This document shows, piece by piece, positions 55,383 through 63,385 of a stretch of DNA of 64,000 nt. The stretch comes from Telluria mixta (GTDB lineage: Bacteria; Pseudomonadota; Gammaproteobacteria; Burkholderiales; Burkholderiaceae_D). A program made the translations under genes and the position numbers. Location: the NCBI RefSeq assembly GCF_029223865.1, contig NZ_CP119520.1:5332001-5396000 (forward strand), read 5' to 3'. Under the pieces are notes generated by a model. That model was not told where the DNA came from and ran no database searches. It saw nothing but the letters and a program-made list of their open reading frames with translations. Numbering within the stretch: position 1 is the stretch's first letter; every line of letters begins with the position of its first letter.

Positions 55383-56398
55383 GCGTCGCGCACACCCCCG
55401 GCTGCGCGTGCGGGATCGACGTGCATGCCCACGTGATCCCGCACGACCTGCCGCGCTACGTCGGCAACCGCCTGCCGCCTGACTGGCCGGCCATGGCACC
55501 CGCTCACGCGTGCCACCGGCACGTCGTCATCCAGGGCAGCGTGTACCGCACCGTGTCCGAGCGCGCCTGGAGCGCCAGCCGCCGCATCGAGGACATGGAC
55601 CCGATGGGACTGGCCGTGCAGGCGATCTCGCCGATGCCGGAATTGCTGTCGTACTGGATGGAGCCGCAGGCGGCCTCCCAGCTGCTGCGCTACATGAACG
55701 AGCAGATCGCGAACATGGCCGCGCTGTCCGGCGGACGCCTCGTCGGCATGGGCGCCGTGCCGCTGCAGGACCTGGACCTCGCGCTGGCGGAACTGGACCA
55801 CGTCGCGGACAAGCTGGGCTTCAAGGCCATCGAAGTGGGCAGCAACATCAACGGCAAGGCGATCGGCAGCCCGGAATTCGCGCCGTTCTTCGCGGCCTGC
55901 GCCGGGAAGGGCGTCGCCGTGTTCGTGCATGCGCTGAAACCGGCCGGCGCCGACCGTCTCGTCGGTCCGGACAAGCTGCTGCCAGCGCTGGCATATCCGA
56001 CCGACGTGGGCCTGGCCGCCGCTTCCGTGCTGACCTCGAACCTGATCGGCCGCCATCCGGATCTGAAAATGGCGTTCAGCCACGGCGGCGGCACGCTCGC
56101 GGCGCTGCTGCCGCGCCTGGAACAGGCGCGCCAGGTGTTCCCGGCGCTGCGCGACGCGATGCCGGAGAGCCCGTCGGCGCAGGCGCGCAAGCTGTTCTAC
56201 GACACGCTCGTGTTCGACGCGCCGACGTTGCGGCACCTGATCGACCGCTTCGGCGCGTCGCAACTGATGATCGGCACGGATTACCCGTTCGCCTTCCACG
56301 ACGCGCGCCCCGTCGACAGCATCGCCGCGGCCGTCGCCGATGCGGACGTACGCGCGCAACTCGTCACCCATAACGCGGCCCGTTTCCTCGGGCTTTAA
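55379..56398 (+). CDS. Amidohydrolase-family decarboxylase/hydrolase (ACMSD-like)
   Basis: 339 aa metal-dependent TIM-barrel enzyme of the amidohydrolase 2 group, which includes aminocarboxymuconate-semialdehyde decarboxylase and resorcylate-type decarboxylases. The HxH metal motif is IDVHAHVIPHD (about residues 13-23), a later His is in FSHGGGTLAALLPR, and the catalytic Asp is in MIGTDYPFAFHD. In ring-cleavage operons such proteins decarboxylate or hydrolyse the fission product. Its ATG overlaps the preceding stop and the dioxygenase gene starts 13 bp downstream. The exact step in flavonoid A-ring breakdown is unknown. Confidence 0.83.
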   Translation: MSVAHTPGCACGIDVHAHVIPHDLPRYVGNRLPPDWPAMAPAHACHRHVVIQGSVYRTVSERAWSASRRIEDMDPMGLAVQAISPMPELLSYWMEPQAASQLLRYMNEQIANMAALSGGRLVGMGAVPLQDLDLALAELDHVADKLGFKAIEVGSNINGKAIGSPEFAPFFAACAGKGVAVFVHALKPAGADRLVGPDKLLPALAYPTDVGLAAASVLTSNLIGRHPDLKMAFSHGGGTLAALLPRLEQARQVFPALRDAMPESPSAQARKLFYDTLVFDAPTLRHLIDRFGASQLMIGTDYPFAFHDARPVDSIAAAVADADVRAQLVTHNAARFLGL

Positions 56399-56410
56399 CA
56401 AGGAGTCAAC

Positions 56411-57304
56411 ATGCCCGCATCCCCCGCCGGCCAGCTGCGCAGCATCGCCATCGGCGTCACCGACCTCGACGCCGCCGAGCGCTTCTACAACGATACCTGG
56501 CATTTGCAGACCGTCGCGAAGACGCAGGATGCCGTCTACCTGCGCGGCGCCGGCCAGTTTCACCATATTCTCGCGCTGCACCGCAGTGCCAGGCCCGATG
56601 TCCGCAACGTCACGTTCAGCGTGGCGGAGCGTGCCGATCTCGATGCCATCGCGGCGCGCACGCCGGGTGCCGGCGGCCGCGTGCTGGCCGGTCCATTCGA
56701 CGTCGACGAGCCGGGCGGCGGCACGGCCGTCACGATCGCCGACCCGCAAGGACGTGTCCTTCGCTTCGTGCACGGCGACGTACGCCACGCGGAAAGCGCG
56801 CACGTGGACGCGCCGAGCCGCATTACGCACGTCGTGTTCAACAGCGCCGACGTGGCGGTCGCGCAGCGCTTCTTCGAGGAGGCGCTCGGGTTCCGCCTGT
56901 CGGACCGCACGAAGATCATGGCCTTCATGCGCTGCAACAGCGACCACCACAGCATCGCGCTCGCGGACAGCAATGCGGACACGCTGAACCACATCGCCTT
57001 CGTCATGCCGGACCTGGACGCCGTGATGCGCGGTGCCGGCCGCATGCGCGACGCCGGCTGGCCCATCGAATGGGGCGTCGGCCGCCACGGCCCCGGCAAC
57101 AACGTCTTTGCCTACTTCGTGGGACCGGACGATTTCGTCATCGAATACACGGCCGACGTGCTGCAGGTGGACGACACGTACAAGGTCGGCGGGCCGTCCG
57201 ACTGGCAGTGGCCGCCGGGCCGCTTCGACCAGTGGGGCGTGTCGCAGCCGCCGTCGGACCGCATCAAGCAGGCGCAGAAAACCATCCGTTTCATCGAACA
57301 ATAA
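56411..57304 (+). CDS. VOC-family extradiol dioxygenase (flavonoid ring-cleavage candidate)
   Basis: 297 aa two-module extradiol dioxygenase. Candidate Fe(II) ligands are the His of RITHVVFN (second module), the His of TLNHIAFVM and the Glu of FVIEYTADV. This is the 2-His-1-Glu set at the usual spacing. In the Herbaspirillum fde system an extradiol enzyme opens the A ring after hydroxylation at C8. The hydroxylase-like gene here is 58174, two genes downstream, with an FAH hydrolase between. Ribosome site AAGGAGTCAAC. It is not the same branch as the dioxygenase at 17562. Confidence 0.82.
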   Translation: MPASPAGQLRSIAIGVTDLDAAERFYNDTWHLQTVAKTQDAVYLRGAGQFHHILALHRSARPDVRNVTFSVAERADLDAIAARTPGAGGRVLAGPFDVDEPGGGTAVTIADPQGRVLRFVHGDVRHAESAHVDAPSRITHVVFNSADVAVAQRFFEEALGFRLSDRTKIMAFMRCNSDHHSIALADSNADTLNHIAFVMPDLDAVMRGAGRMRDAGWPIEWGVGRHGPGNNVFAYFVGPDDFVIEYTADVLQVDDTYKVGGPSDWQWPPGRFDQWGVSQPPSDRIKQAQKTIRFIEQ

Positions 57305-57313
57305 GGAGCAGCA

Positions 57314-58177
57314 GTGAAATTCGTCACCTACCGCAACGGTAAAGAAAACCGCCTGGCCGTCGTCGACGGCGACCACATCGTCGATATCAACCGTGCCGTG
57401 CCGGACGTCCCGGCCGACGTGCGCGCCGCACTGGCGGGCGGCGTGGACCTCGTCGCGGCGGGCCGCCGCGCGCTCGACGCCAATGCCGAACGCCAGCTGC
57501 TCGCCGCCGTCGCGCTGGCGCCCGTCGTGCCGGAACCCGGCAAGACCGTGTGCCTGGGCCTGAACTACTACGACCACGCCGCCGAGAGCGGCCGCGAGAA
57601 GCCCGTGTACCCGTGGTTCTTCCTGCGCGGGACGACGTCGTTGCTGGCGCACGGCGAAGCGTCGCCGCGCCCGCGCGTGTCGGAAAAATTCGACTACGAA
57701 GCCGAACTCGCCGTCGTCATCGGCAAGCGCGCGCGCCACGTCAAGCGCGAGGATGCGCTGGACTACGTGTTCGGCTATGCGTGCTTCAACGACATCTCCG
57801 TGCGCGATTACCAGAAACGCACGCCGCAGTGGACCATCGGGAAGAACTTCGACCGCACGGGCGCGCTGGGCCCCGTGCTGGTGTCCGCCGACGAACTGCC
57901 GGCCGGCGGCGCGGGCCTGGCTATCCGGTCGCGCCTGAACGGCCGGGTCATGCAGGATGCGAACACGAAGGACATGATCTGGGACGTGGCCGAGACCATC
58001 GCGCTGCTGACCGAATGCCTGACGCTGGAGCCGGGCGATGTGATCGCGATGGGCACCCCGGCCGGTGTCGGCCAGTCGCGCACGCCGCCGGTGTGGATGA
58101 AGGCCGGGGACACGATCGAGGTCGAGATCGAAGGCGTCGGCCTGCTCGTCAACACGATCGAGGACGAGCAGCCATGA
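57314..58177 (+). CDS. FAH-family hydrolase of the flavonoid operon
   Basis: 287 aa FAH-fold hydrolase for a beta-diketo acid fission product. Motifs: CLGLNYYDHAAESGREKP, the metal-binding KFDYEAELAVVIGKRA, and GDVIAMGTPAGVGQSRTPP. It starts with GTG at 57314 (AAGGAGCAGCA upstream), 9 bp after the dioxygenase. Its stop overlaps the monooxygenase ATG. The three genes 56411-59724 thus form a tight hydroxylate, cleave and hydrolyse unit. Members with this layout act on acylpyruvates, which fits cleavage of an opened phloroglucinol-type ring into smaller acids. Confidence 0.85.
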   Translation: MKFVTYRNGKENRLAVVDGDHIVDINRAVPDVPADVRAALAGGVDLVAAGRRALDANAERQLLAAVALAPVVPEPGKTVCLGLNYYDHAAESGREKPVYPWFFLRGTTSLLAHGEASPRPRVSEKFDYEAELAVVIGKRARHVKREDALDYVFGYACFNDISVRDYQKRTPQWTIGKNFDRTGALGPVLVSADELPAGGAGLAIRSRLNGRVMQDANTKDMIWDVAETIALLTECLTLEPGDVIAMGTPAGVGQSRTPPVWMKAGDTIEVEIEGVGLLVNTIEDEQP

Positions 58178-59724
58178 ACGGCGACTATGACGTCGTCGTC
58201 GTCGGTTTCGGCCCGTCCGGCGCCGTCGCGGCCGCGTTGCTGGGGCAGGCCGGCGTGCGCACGCTCGTCGTCGACCGCACCCACGAGGTCTACCCGAAGC
58301 CGCGCGCCATCGCCCTCGACCACGAGATCATGCGCGTGTTCCAGAACCTGGGCCTCGCGGATGCAGTGTCGCCGCACTGCGAACCGTTCACGCCGTCCGA
58401 GTACTACGGCGCCGACGGGCGCCTGATCAAGCGTCTCGCCACCGTCGAACCGCCTTACCCGCTGGGCCATACGCCGTCGATGGTCTTCACGCAGCCGCCC
58501 GTGGAAGCGGCACTGCGGCGCCACGTGCAGGGGCTGCCGGCCGTCGACGTCGTCCTGGGCCGGCGTTTCACCGGCGTCGAGCAGGATGCGGACGGGGCCA
58601 CCGTCCACTTCGACGAGGGTTCGGTGCGCGCCCGCTACGTGATCGGCTGCGACGGCGCATCGAGCGCCGTGCGCGACGCCGTCGGCATCACCCTGGAAGA
58701 CCTGGAATTCGACGAGCCGTGGCTCGTCGTGGACGTGCAGGTCAACGAGAAGGGCCTGGCCAAGCTGCCGGCAACCAGCGTTCAATATTGCGAACCCCGG
58801 CGTCCGTGCACGTACGTGATCGGTCCGGGCAACCACCGGCGCTGGGAGATCTCGCTGCTGCCGGGCGAGGATCCCGCTTACATGGCGACGGAAGAGGGCG
58901 CGTGGAGCGTGCTGCAGCGGTGGATCGGCCCCGAGGACGCGACCCTGTGGCGCCAGGCCAGCTACCGCTTCCACGCGCTCGTCGCACGTGAATGGCGCGT
59001 GGGCCGCGTGTTCATCGCGGGCGACGCCGCGCACCAGCAGCCGCCGTTCCTGGGGCAGGGCATGTGCCAGGGCGTGCGCGACGTCGTCAACCTCACGTGG
59101 AAGCTGCGCGCGGTGCTCGGCGGTGAAGCGCCGGACAGCCTGCTCGACACCTACACGGCGGAGCGGCGCGAGCACGTGCGCCGGCTCACCACGCGCATCA
59201 AGGAAATCGGCGCCGTCATCTGCGAGCGCGATCCCGCCCGCGCGCAGGCCCGCGACGCCGCCCTGATCGACGCGGCGGGCGGCACCATTCGCACCGTGCC
59301 GCGCCAGGACATCATCCCGCCGCTGATGGAAGGGCTGCTGGCGTCCGGCGGGCGCGCCGGCACCGGCACGCTGTTCCCGCAGCCGCGCGTGAACGGACCC
59401 GCCGGCGCGGCGCTGCTGGACGAGCTGGCCGGTACCGGCTGGCGCATCGTGACGGACTTGCGCACGGCGCAGCTGCCGCCTGGCCTTCTGGTTCTGGCGG
59501 AGCGCCTGGGGATGTTGATCAGCATCCCGTCCGATGCCGCCGGGTTCTCGAGCGGGCCACACCGCATGCAGGCGGATGAACTGGACGGCGTGCTGGCCAG
59601 CTGGTTCACGCGCCACGGCTGCCATGCGGCCATCGTCAGGCCCGATCACTACGTCTATGGCGTGGCCGACAGCGGGCCTGCACTGTACGACCTCGTGGCC
59701 GGCCTGGCGAACACACTGCATTAA
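58174..59724 (+). CDS. Class A flavin monooxygenase, FdeE/MhpA-like (flavonoid hydroxylase candidate)
   Basis: 516 aa FAD hydroxylase. The FAD motif is VVVVGFGPSGAVAAALLGQAG (about residues 7-27; written here in part), the DG motif is GCDGASSAVRD, and the GD motif is FIAGDAAHQQPPFLGQGMCQ. A C-terminal thioredoxin-like domain ends the chain, as in MhpA and resorcinol hydroxylases. The size and neighbours (extradiol dioxygenase, FAH hydrolase, NodD-like regulator) match the Herbaspirillum flavanone 8-hydroxylase FdeE. This would be the entry step for naringenin-type aglycones. ATG overlaps the previous stop by 4 bp. Confidence 0.85.
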   Translation: MNGDYDVVVVGFGPSGAVAAALLGQAGVRTLVVDRTHEVYPKPRAIALDHEIMRVFQNLGLADAVSPHCEPFTPSEYYGADGRLIKRLATVEPPYPLGHTPSMVFTQPPVEAALRRHVQGLPAVDVVLGRRFTGVEQDADGATVHFDEGSVRARYVIGCDGASSAVRDAVGITLEDLEFDEPWLVVDVQVNEKGLAKLPATSVQYCEPRRPCTYVIGPGNHRRWEISLLPGEDPAYMATEEGAWSVLQRWIGPEDATLWRQASYRFHALVAREWRVGRVFIAGDAAHQQPPFLGQGMCQGVRDVVNLTWKLRAVLGGEAPDSLLDTYTAERREHVRRLTTRIKEIGAVICERDPARAQARDAALIDAAGGTIRTVPRQDIIPPLMEGLLASGGRAGTGTLFPQPRVNGPAGAALLDELAGTGWRIVTDLRTAQLPPGLLVLAERLGMLISIPSDAAGFSSGPHRMQADELDGVLASWFTRHGCHAAIVRPDHYVYGVADSGPALYDLVAGLANTLH

Positions 59725-59744
59725 CACATAACAAAGGAGACAAC

Positions 59745-61082
59745 ATGAATCACGATGCACGCCGCCGTACCTTGCTGGGACTGGGCACGGCACTCGCCGG
59801 CGCCGCGCTGCTGCCGGCCGCCGCGCATGCCGCAGCCTCGCGGGGAACGTTCCCCAAAGGCTTCCTGTGGGGCGCCGCCATCGCGGGCCACCAGGCCGAA
59901 GGCGACAACGTCGCGAGCGACGCGTGGCTGCTGGAAAACATCCAGCCGACGGAATTCAAGGAACCGTCGGGCGCCGGCGTCGACCATTACCGGCTGTACG
60001 ACCAGGATATCGGGACGCTGGCGTCGCTGGGCCTGAACACGTTCCGCTTTTCGATCGAGTGGGCGCGCGTGGAACCCGTCGAAGGCATGTTCTCGGTGGC
60101 GGCGCTGGAGCATTACCGCGACGTGCTGCTGTCCTGCCGCAAGCATCGCGTGAAGGCGATGGTGAGCTTCAACCACTTCGTCACGCCCGCATGGTTCGCG
60201 GCGCGCGGCGGCTGGGAAGCGGACGGTTCGGCGCAGCTGTACGCCCGCTATTGCGACAAGGTCGCGCGCCACCTGGGCGACCTGATCGATGTTGCGACGA
60301 CGTTCAACGAACCGAACCTGCCGCGCCTGTTGTTCGGCATTCCCGGCCCGCTGTCCGGCATGGCCGACAACCCGCGCATGAAGGAGATGCTGGCGAAGGC
60401 GGGGCAGCTGGCGGGCACGGGCAAGTGGTCATCGTGGATCTTCGGCGACTTCGCGAAGATCGAGGCGGGTTTGCTGCGCGCGCATGCCGCGGGCTACCAG
60501 GCCATCAAGGCCGTGCGCCCCGCATTGCCGGTCGGCTTTTCGATCGCCATCGCGGACGACCAGGCCGTCGACGGCGGCGAGGCAATGCGCGACCGCAAGC
60601 GCGCGATCGCGTACGAGCCGTGGTTCCGCGCGATCGCCGAACACGGAGACTTCATCGGCGTGCAGACCTATACGCGCGAATTGATCGGGCCCGACGGCGT
60701 GCGGCCGCCGCCCAAGGATGCGACGTTCACGTCGGCGCACATGGAGTACTACCCGCAGGCGCTGGAGGCGACGATCCGCTACACGGCGCAACATGTGAAA
60801 GTGCCGATCTACGTGACGGAAAACGGCATGTCGACGGACGACGACACGCAACGCATCGCCTACATCCGGACCGCAGTGGCCGGCGTCGCGAACTGCCTCA
60901 AGGACGGTATCCCAGTGAAGAGCTACATCCACTGGTCTCTGCTCGACAACTTCGAGTGGATCTTCGGCTACGGCCCGCACTATGGGCTGATCGGCGTCGA
61001 CCGTACGACGATGAAGCGCACGGTGAAACCGAGCGCGCGCGTGCTCGGAAAGATCGCGCAGGCGAACGGCATTACCGCTTGA
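59745..61082 (+). CDS. GH1 family beta-glucosidase with Tat signal
   Basis: 445 aa retaining beta-glucosidase. The acid/base is Glu189 (TFNEPN) and the nucleophile Glu359 (VTENGMS). The substrate-binding start FPKGFLWGAAIAGHQAEG is typical GH1. Unusually for GH1, the N-terminus is a twin-arginine signal (ARRRTLLGLGTALAGAALLPAAAHA), so the enzyme should fold in the cytoplasm and work in the periplasm. Placed 20 bp after the flavin monooxygenase, with AAAGGAGACAAC, it is well placed to remove O-glucose from flavonoid glucosides before aglycone uptake. Last gene before the second promoter of the region. Confidence 0.9.
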   Translation: MNHDARRRTLLGLGTALAGAALLPAAAHAAASRGTFPKGFLWGAAIAGHQAEGDNVASDAWLLENIQPTEFKEPSGAGVDHYRLYDQDIGTLASLGLNTFRFSIEWARVEPVEGMFSVAALEHYRDVLLSCRKHRVKAMVSFNHFVTPAWFAARGGWEADGSAQLYARYCDKVARHLGDLIDVATTFNEPNLPRLLFGIPGPLSGMADNPRMKEMLAKAGQLAGTGKWSSWIFGDFAKIEAGLLRAHAAGYQAIKAVRPALPVGFSIAIADDQAVDGGEAMRDRKRAIAYEPWFRAIAEHGDFIGVQTYTRELIGPDGVRPPPKDATFTSAHMEYYPQALEATIRYTAQHVKVPIYVTENGMSTDDDTQRIAYIRTAVAGVANCLKDGIPVKSYIHWSLLDNFEWIFGYGPHYGLIGVDRTTMKRTVKPSARVLGKIAQANGITA

Positions 61083-61088
61083 ACCGGC

Positions 61089-61101
61089 GATAGCAGGTAT
61101 C
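61089..61101. promoter_or_regulatory. GATA-GCAGG-TATC site 3
   Basis: Inverted repeat, an exact reverse-complement copy of site 1 (53663-53675), between the GH1 gene and the amidohydrolase gene. It is directly followed by another small repeat, CCAAA-N6-TTTGG (61103-61118). Confidence 0.6.
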
Positions 61102-61134
61102 GCCAAAATAGGCTTTGGTCGGACCACTTCAGCC

Positions 61135-61151
61135 GATAAGCTGAGCCTATC
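61135..61151. promoter_or_regulatory. GATAAGCTGAGCCTATC near-perfect palindrome
   Basis: 17-bp inverted repeat with one mismatch (arms GATAAGCT and AGCCTATC). It has the same GATA/TATC ends as sites 1-3 but wider spacing. It lies 27 bp before the amidohydrolase GTG, so it probably overlaps the promoter of the 61178-63334 unit. Confidence 0.55.
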
Positions 61152-61177
61152 TGATGTGAACAACAGGGAGACACAAC

Positions 61178-62419
61178 GTGGGCGGTATCATTTTTGAAAA
61201 CGTAAGGATCTTCGACGGCAGCCAGATGCGCCCGGGGATCGGCGCGGTGCGCGTGGAAGGCAACCGCATCGCCGAGGTGGCGGACGGCACGCGCGGTATC
61301 ACGGCGCTGGCCGGCGACCGCGTCATCGACGGCAGGAACGGCACCTTGATGCCGGGCCTCGTCGAAGCGCATGCGCATCTGTCGTGGCCCAGCTCCGTCG
61401 AGCGCTTCGTGCCCGGCATGGCGCTGCCGCCGGAAGACCTCGTGCTGACGACGGCCCGCAACGCGCGCATCCTGCTCGACCACGGCTTCACGAGCGCCTA
61501 TTCGGCCGGCGCGCTGTCCAAGTCCGTCGAGACGGTGCTGAACACCTTCATCACGAGCGGCGGCATGCCGGGGCCGCGCCTCGTCGCGTCGTCGATCGAG
61601 CGCGAACCGCCGACCATCGAGGAACTCGATCCGGGCAAGGTGGCCGAGCATGGCCGCGGCCCGGATGCCGTGCGCGCCTTCGTGAAGGATTGCGCGGCGA
61701 TTGGCGCCAAGTCGGTGAAATTCCTGCTGTCCGGCGAGGACGCGCTGAAGCCGGGCGCGTCGCAGCAGCTGATGTACACGCAGGAAGAGGCCGATGCGGC
61801 CGGCGAGCAGGCGCGCGAATCCGGCGTGTGGCTCGCGTGCCATGCGCAGGCGTCCGACGCCGTCAAGATGGGGCTGCGCGCGGGCTTCCGCGTGCTGTAC
61901 CACTGCACGTACGCGGACGAGGAAGCGCTGGACATGCTGGAAGCGCGCCGCGACGACGTGTTCATCGCGCCCGCCATCGGCATCATCCAGGCCACGCTGG
62001 ACGCGGCCCCGCCCCCGCACTTCGACATGAGCCACATGAAGAAGAGCGCGGCGGAAGTGCTGGACCTGCAGAGGAAGCTGGTGCCGGAACTGCGCCGGCG
62101 CGGCCTGCGCGTGCTGCCGGGCGGCGACTACGGCTTCCCGTTCAACCCGAACGGCCGCAACGCGCGCGACCTGGAACTGTTCGTGAACCTGCTGGGCTAT
62201 ACGCCGGAAGAAGCGCTGTCCGCCGCCACCCTGCTGGGCGGTGAGCTGATGGGTATGGGCGACGAGCTGGGGCAGGTGAAGCAGGGCTTCCTCGCCGACC
62301 TGCTGCTCGTCGACGGCGATCCGACGCAGGATGTGACGATCCTGCAGGACCGCAAGCGCCTGCGCGCCATCATGAAGGATGGGCGCTTCCACAAGGATCC
62401 GGCGCTGGCCGCGCTGTAA
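61178..62419 (+). CDS. Amidohydrolase-family metal-dependent hydrolase (imidazolonepropionase-like)
   Basis: 413 aa amidohydrolase with the N-terminal beta-sandwich (FENVRIFDGSQMRPGIGAV), the metal HxH in GLVEAHAHLSW, a second His region WLACHAQASDAVKMG, and the C-terminal KQGFLADLLLVDGDP. It starts with GTG at 61178 (CAGGGAGACACAAC). Enzymes of this type split cyclic amides, lactones or C-C bonds in aromatic catabolism; prolidase-like annotation is also common. It sits behind its own repeat-rich promoter and 9 bp before an alpha/beta hydrolase gene. Substrate not recognisable. Confidence 0.82.
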   Translation: MGGIIFENVRIFDGSQMRPGIGAVRVEGNRIAEVADGTRGITALAGDRVIDGRNGTLMPGLVEAHAHLSWPSSVERFVPGMALPPEDLVLTTARNARILLDHGFTSAYSAGALSKSVETVLNTFITSGGMPGPRLVASSIEREPPTIEELDPGKVAEHGRGPDAVRAFVKDCAAIGAKSVKFLLSGEDALKPGASQQLMYTQEEADAAGEQARESGVWLACHAQASDAVKMGLRAGFRVLYHCTYADEEALDMLEARRDDVFIAPAIGIIQATLDAAPPPHFDMSHMKKSAAEVLDLQRKLVPELRRRGLRVLPGGDYGFPFNPNGRNARDLELFVNLLGYTPEEALSAATLLGGELMGMGDELGQVKQGFLADLLLVDGDPTQDVTILQDRKRLRAIMKDGRFHKDPALAAL

Positions 62420-62428
62420 GGAGTACGG

Positions 62429-63334
62429 ATGACGTTGAGCGACAAGCATATGGAGATCCTGCGCGCGGTCCGCGCCGCGGGCCCCGTGATCGACCCGCCG
62501 GCCGCGAAGGCCCTGTACGCGCCGCTGCTGGCCGACATGCCGCGCGGCGCGGAACCGCTGCGCGACATCGCCTACGGGGACGACGAACGCCACCGGCTGG
62601 ACGTGTACGCTGCGGCCGGCGCGACGGGACCGGCGCCCGTCGTCGTGTTCCTGCACGGCGGGGGCTTCATCCGCGGCGACAAGGCCGATCGCGCAGCCGT
62701 CGGCCATTATTTTTCGCGGCATGGCGTGGTGGCCGTGCTGCCGAATTACCGTCTCGGCCCGAAGCACCGGTGGCCGGCCGGGGCCGAGGACGTGTCGTCG
62801 GTACTGGCGTGGACACGCGCCAACGTGGCGGCGCACGGCGGCGATCCGGACCACATCGTGCTCGCGGGCGAATCGGCGGGCGCGGCGCACGTGGCGGCCG
62901 CGACGCTCGTCTCCCGTTTCCATCCGCCCGAGGGCCTGAACATCGCGGGCGCGTTCCTCGCGTCGGGCGTTTACAACGCGGAGCTGGAATTCCTGGCACG
63001 CGCGCAGCTGGGCATCGCGACGCCGGATCCGCGCAATGAGGCCTACTTCGGCACGGATTTCGCGAGCTACCGCGCGATGTCGACCGTGGAACTTATCGAC
63101 GCCGCGCCGTTCCCGCTCGCGATCACGTACGCGGAACTGGACCCGGTCCAGATGCAGGCGCAGGCCGGGGAGTTGTTCGCGCGGCTCGTCACGCGCCACG
63201 GTTTCCAGCCGCGCATCGGGGTCGTCGCGAACCACAACCACCTGAGCCAGGTCCATGCGATCAACAGCGGCGACGACGCGCTGGCGGCGCCCCTGCTGGC
63301 CTTCGTGCGTGACAGCCGCATGAAAACTCCCTAA
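62429..63334 (+). CDS. Alpha/beta hydrolase (HSL-like esterase)
   Basis: 301 aa serine hydrolase. The HGGG oxyanion motif is VFLHGGGFIRGD (about residues 71-82), the nucleophile Ser lies in AGESAGAAHVA, the catalytic Asp candidate is in AELDPVQ and the His in VVANHNHLSQ. No signal peptide. Such enzymes hydrolyse esters or lactones formed during ring breakdown. It pairs with the amidohydrolase 9 bp upstream, with ribosome site AAGGAGTACG. The LysR gene starts 51 bp downstream in the same direction. Confidence 0.84.
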   Translation: MTLSDKHMEILRAVRAAGPVIDPPAAKALYAPLLADMPRGAEPLRDIAYGDDERHRLDVYAAAGATGPAPVVVFLHGGGFIRGDKADRAAVGHYFSRHGVVAVLPNYRLGPKHRWPAGAEDVSSVLAWTRANVAAHGGDPDHIVLAGESAGAAHVAAATLVSRFHPPEGLNIAGAFLASGVYNAELEFLARAQLGIATPDPRNEAYFGTDFASYRAMSTVELIDAAPFPLAITYAELDPVQMQAQAGELFARLVTRHGFQPRIGVVANHNHLSQVHAINSGDDALAAPLLAFVRDSRMKTP

Positions 63335-63385
63335 AGTAAAGGATACGAAGGCCACACGGGCCATACGATAACAAGGAGACAATCG

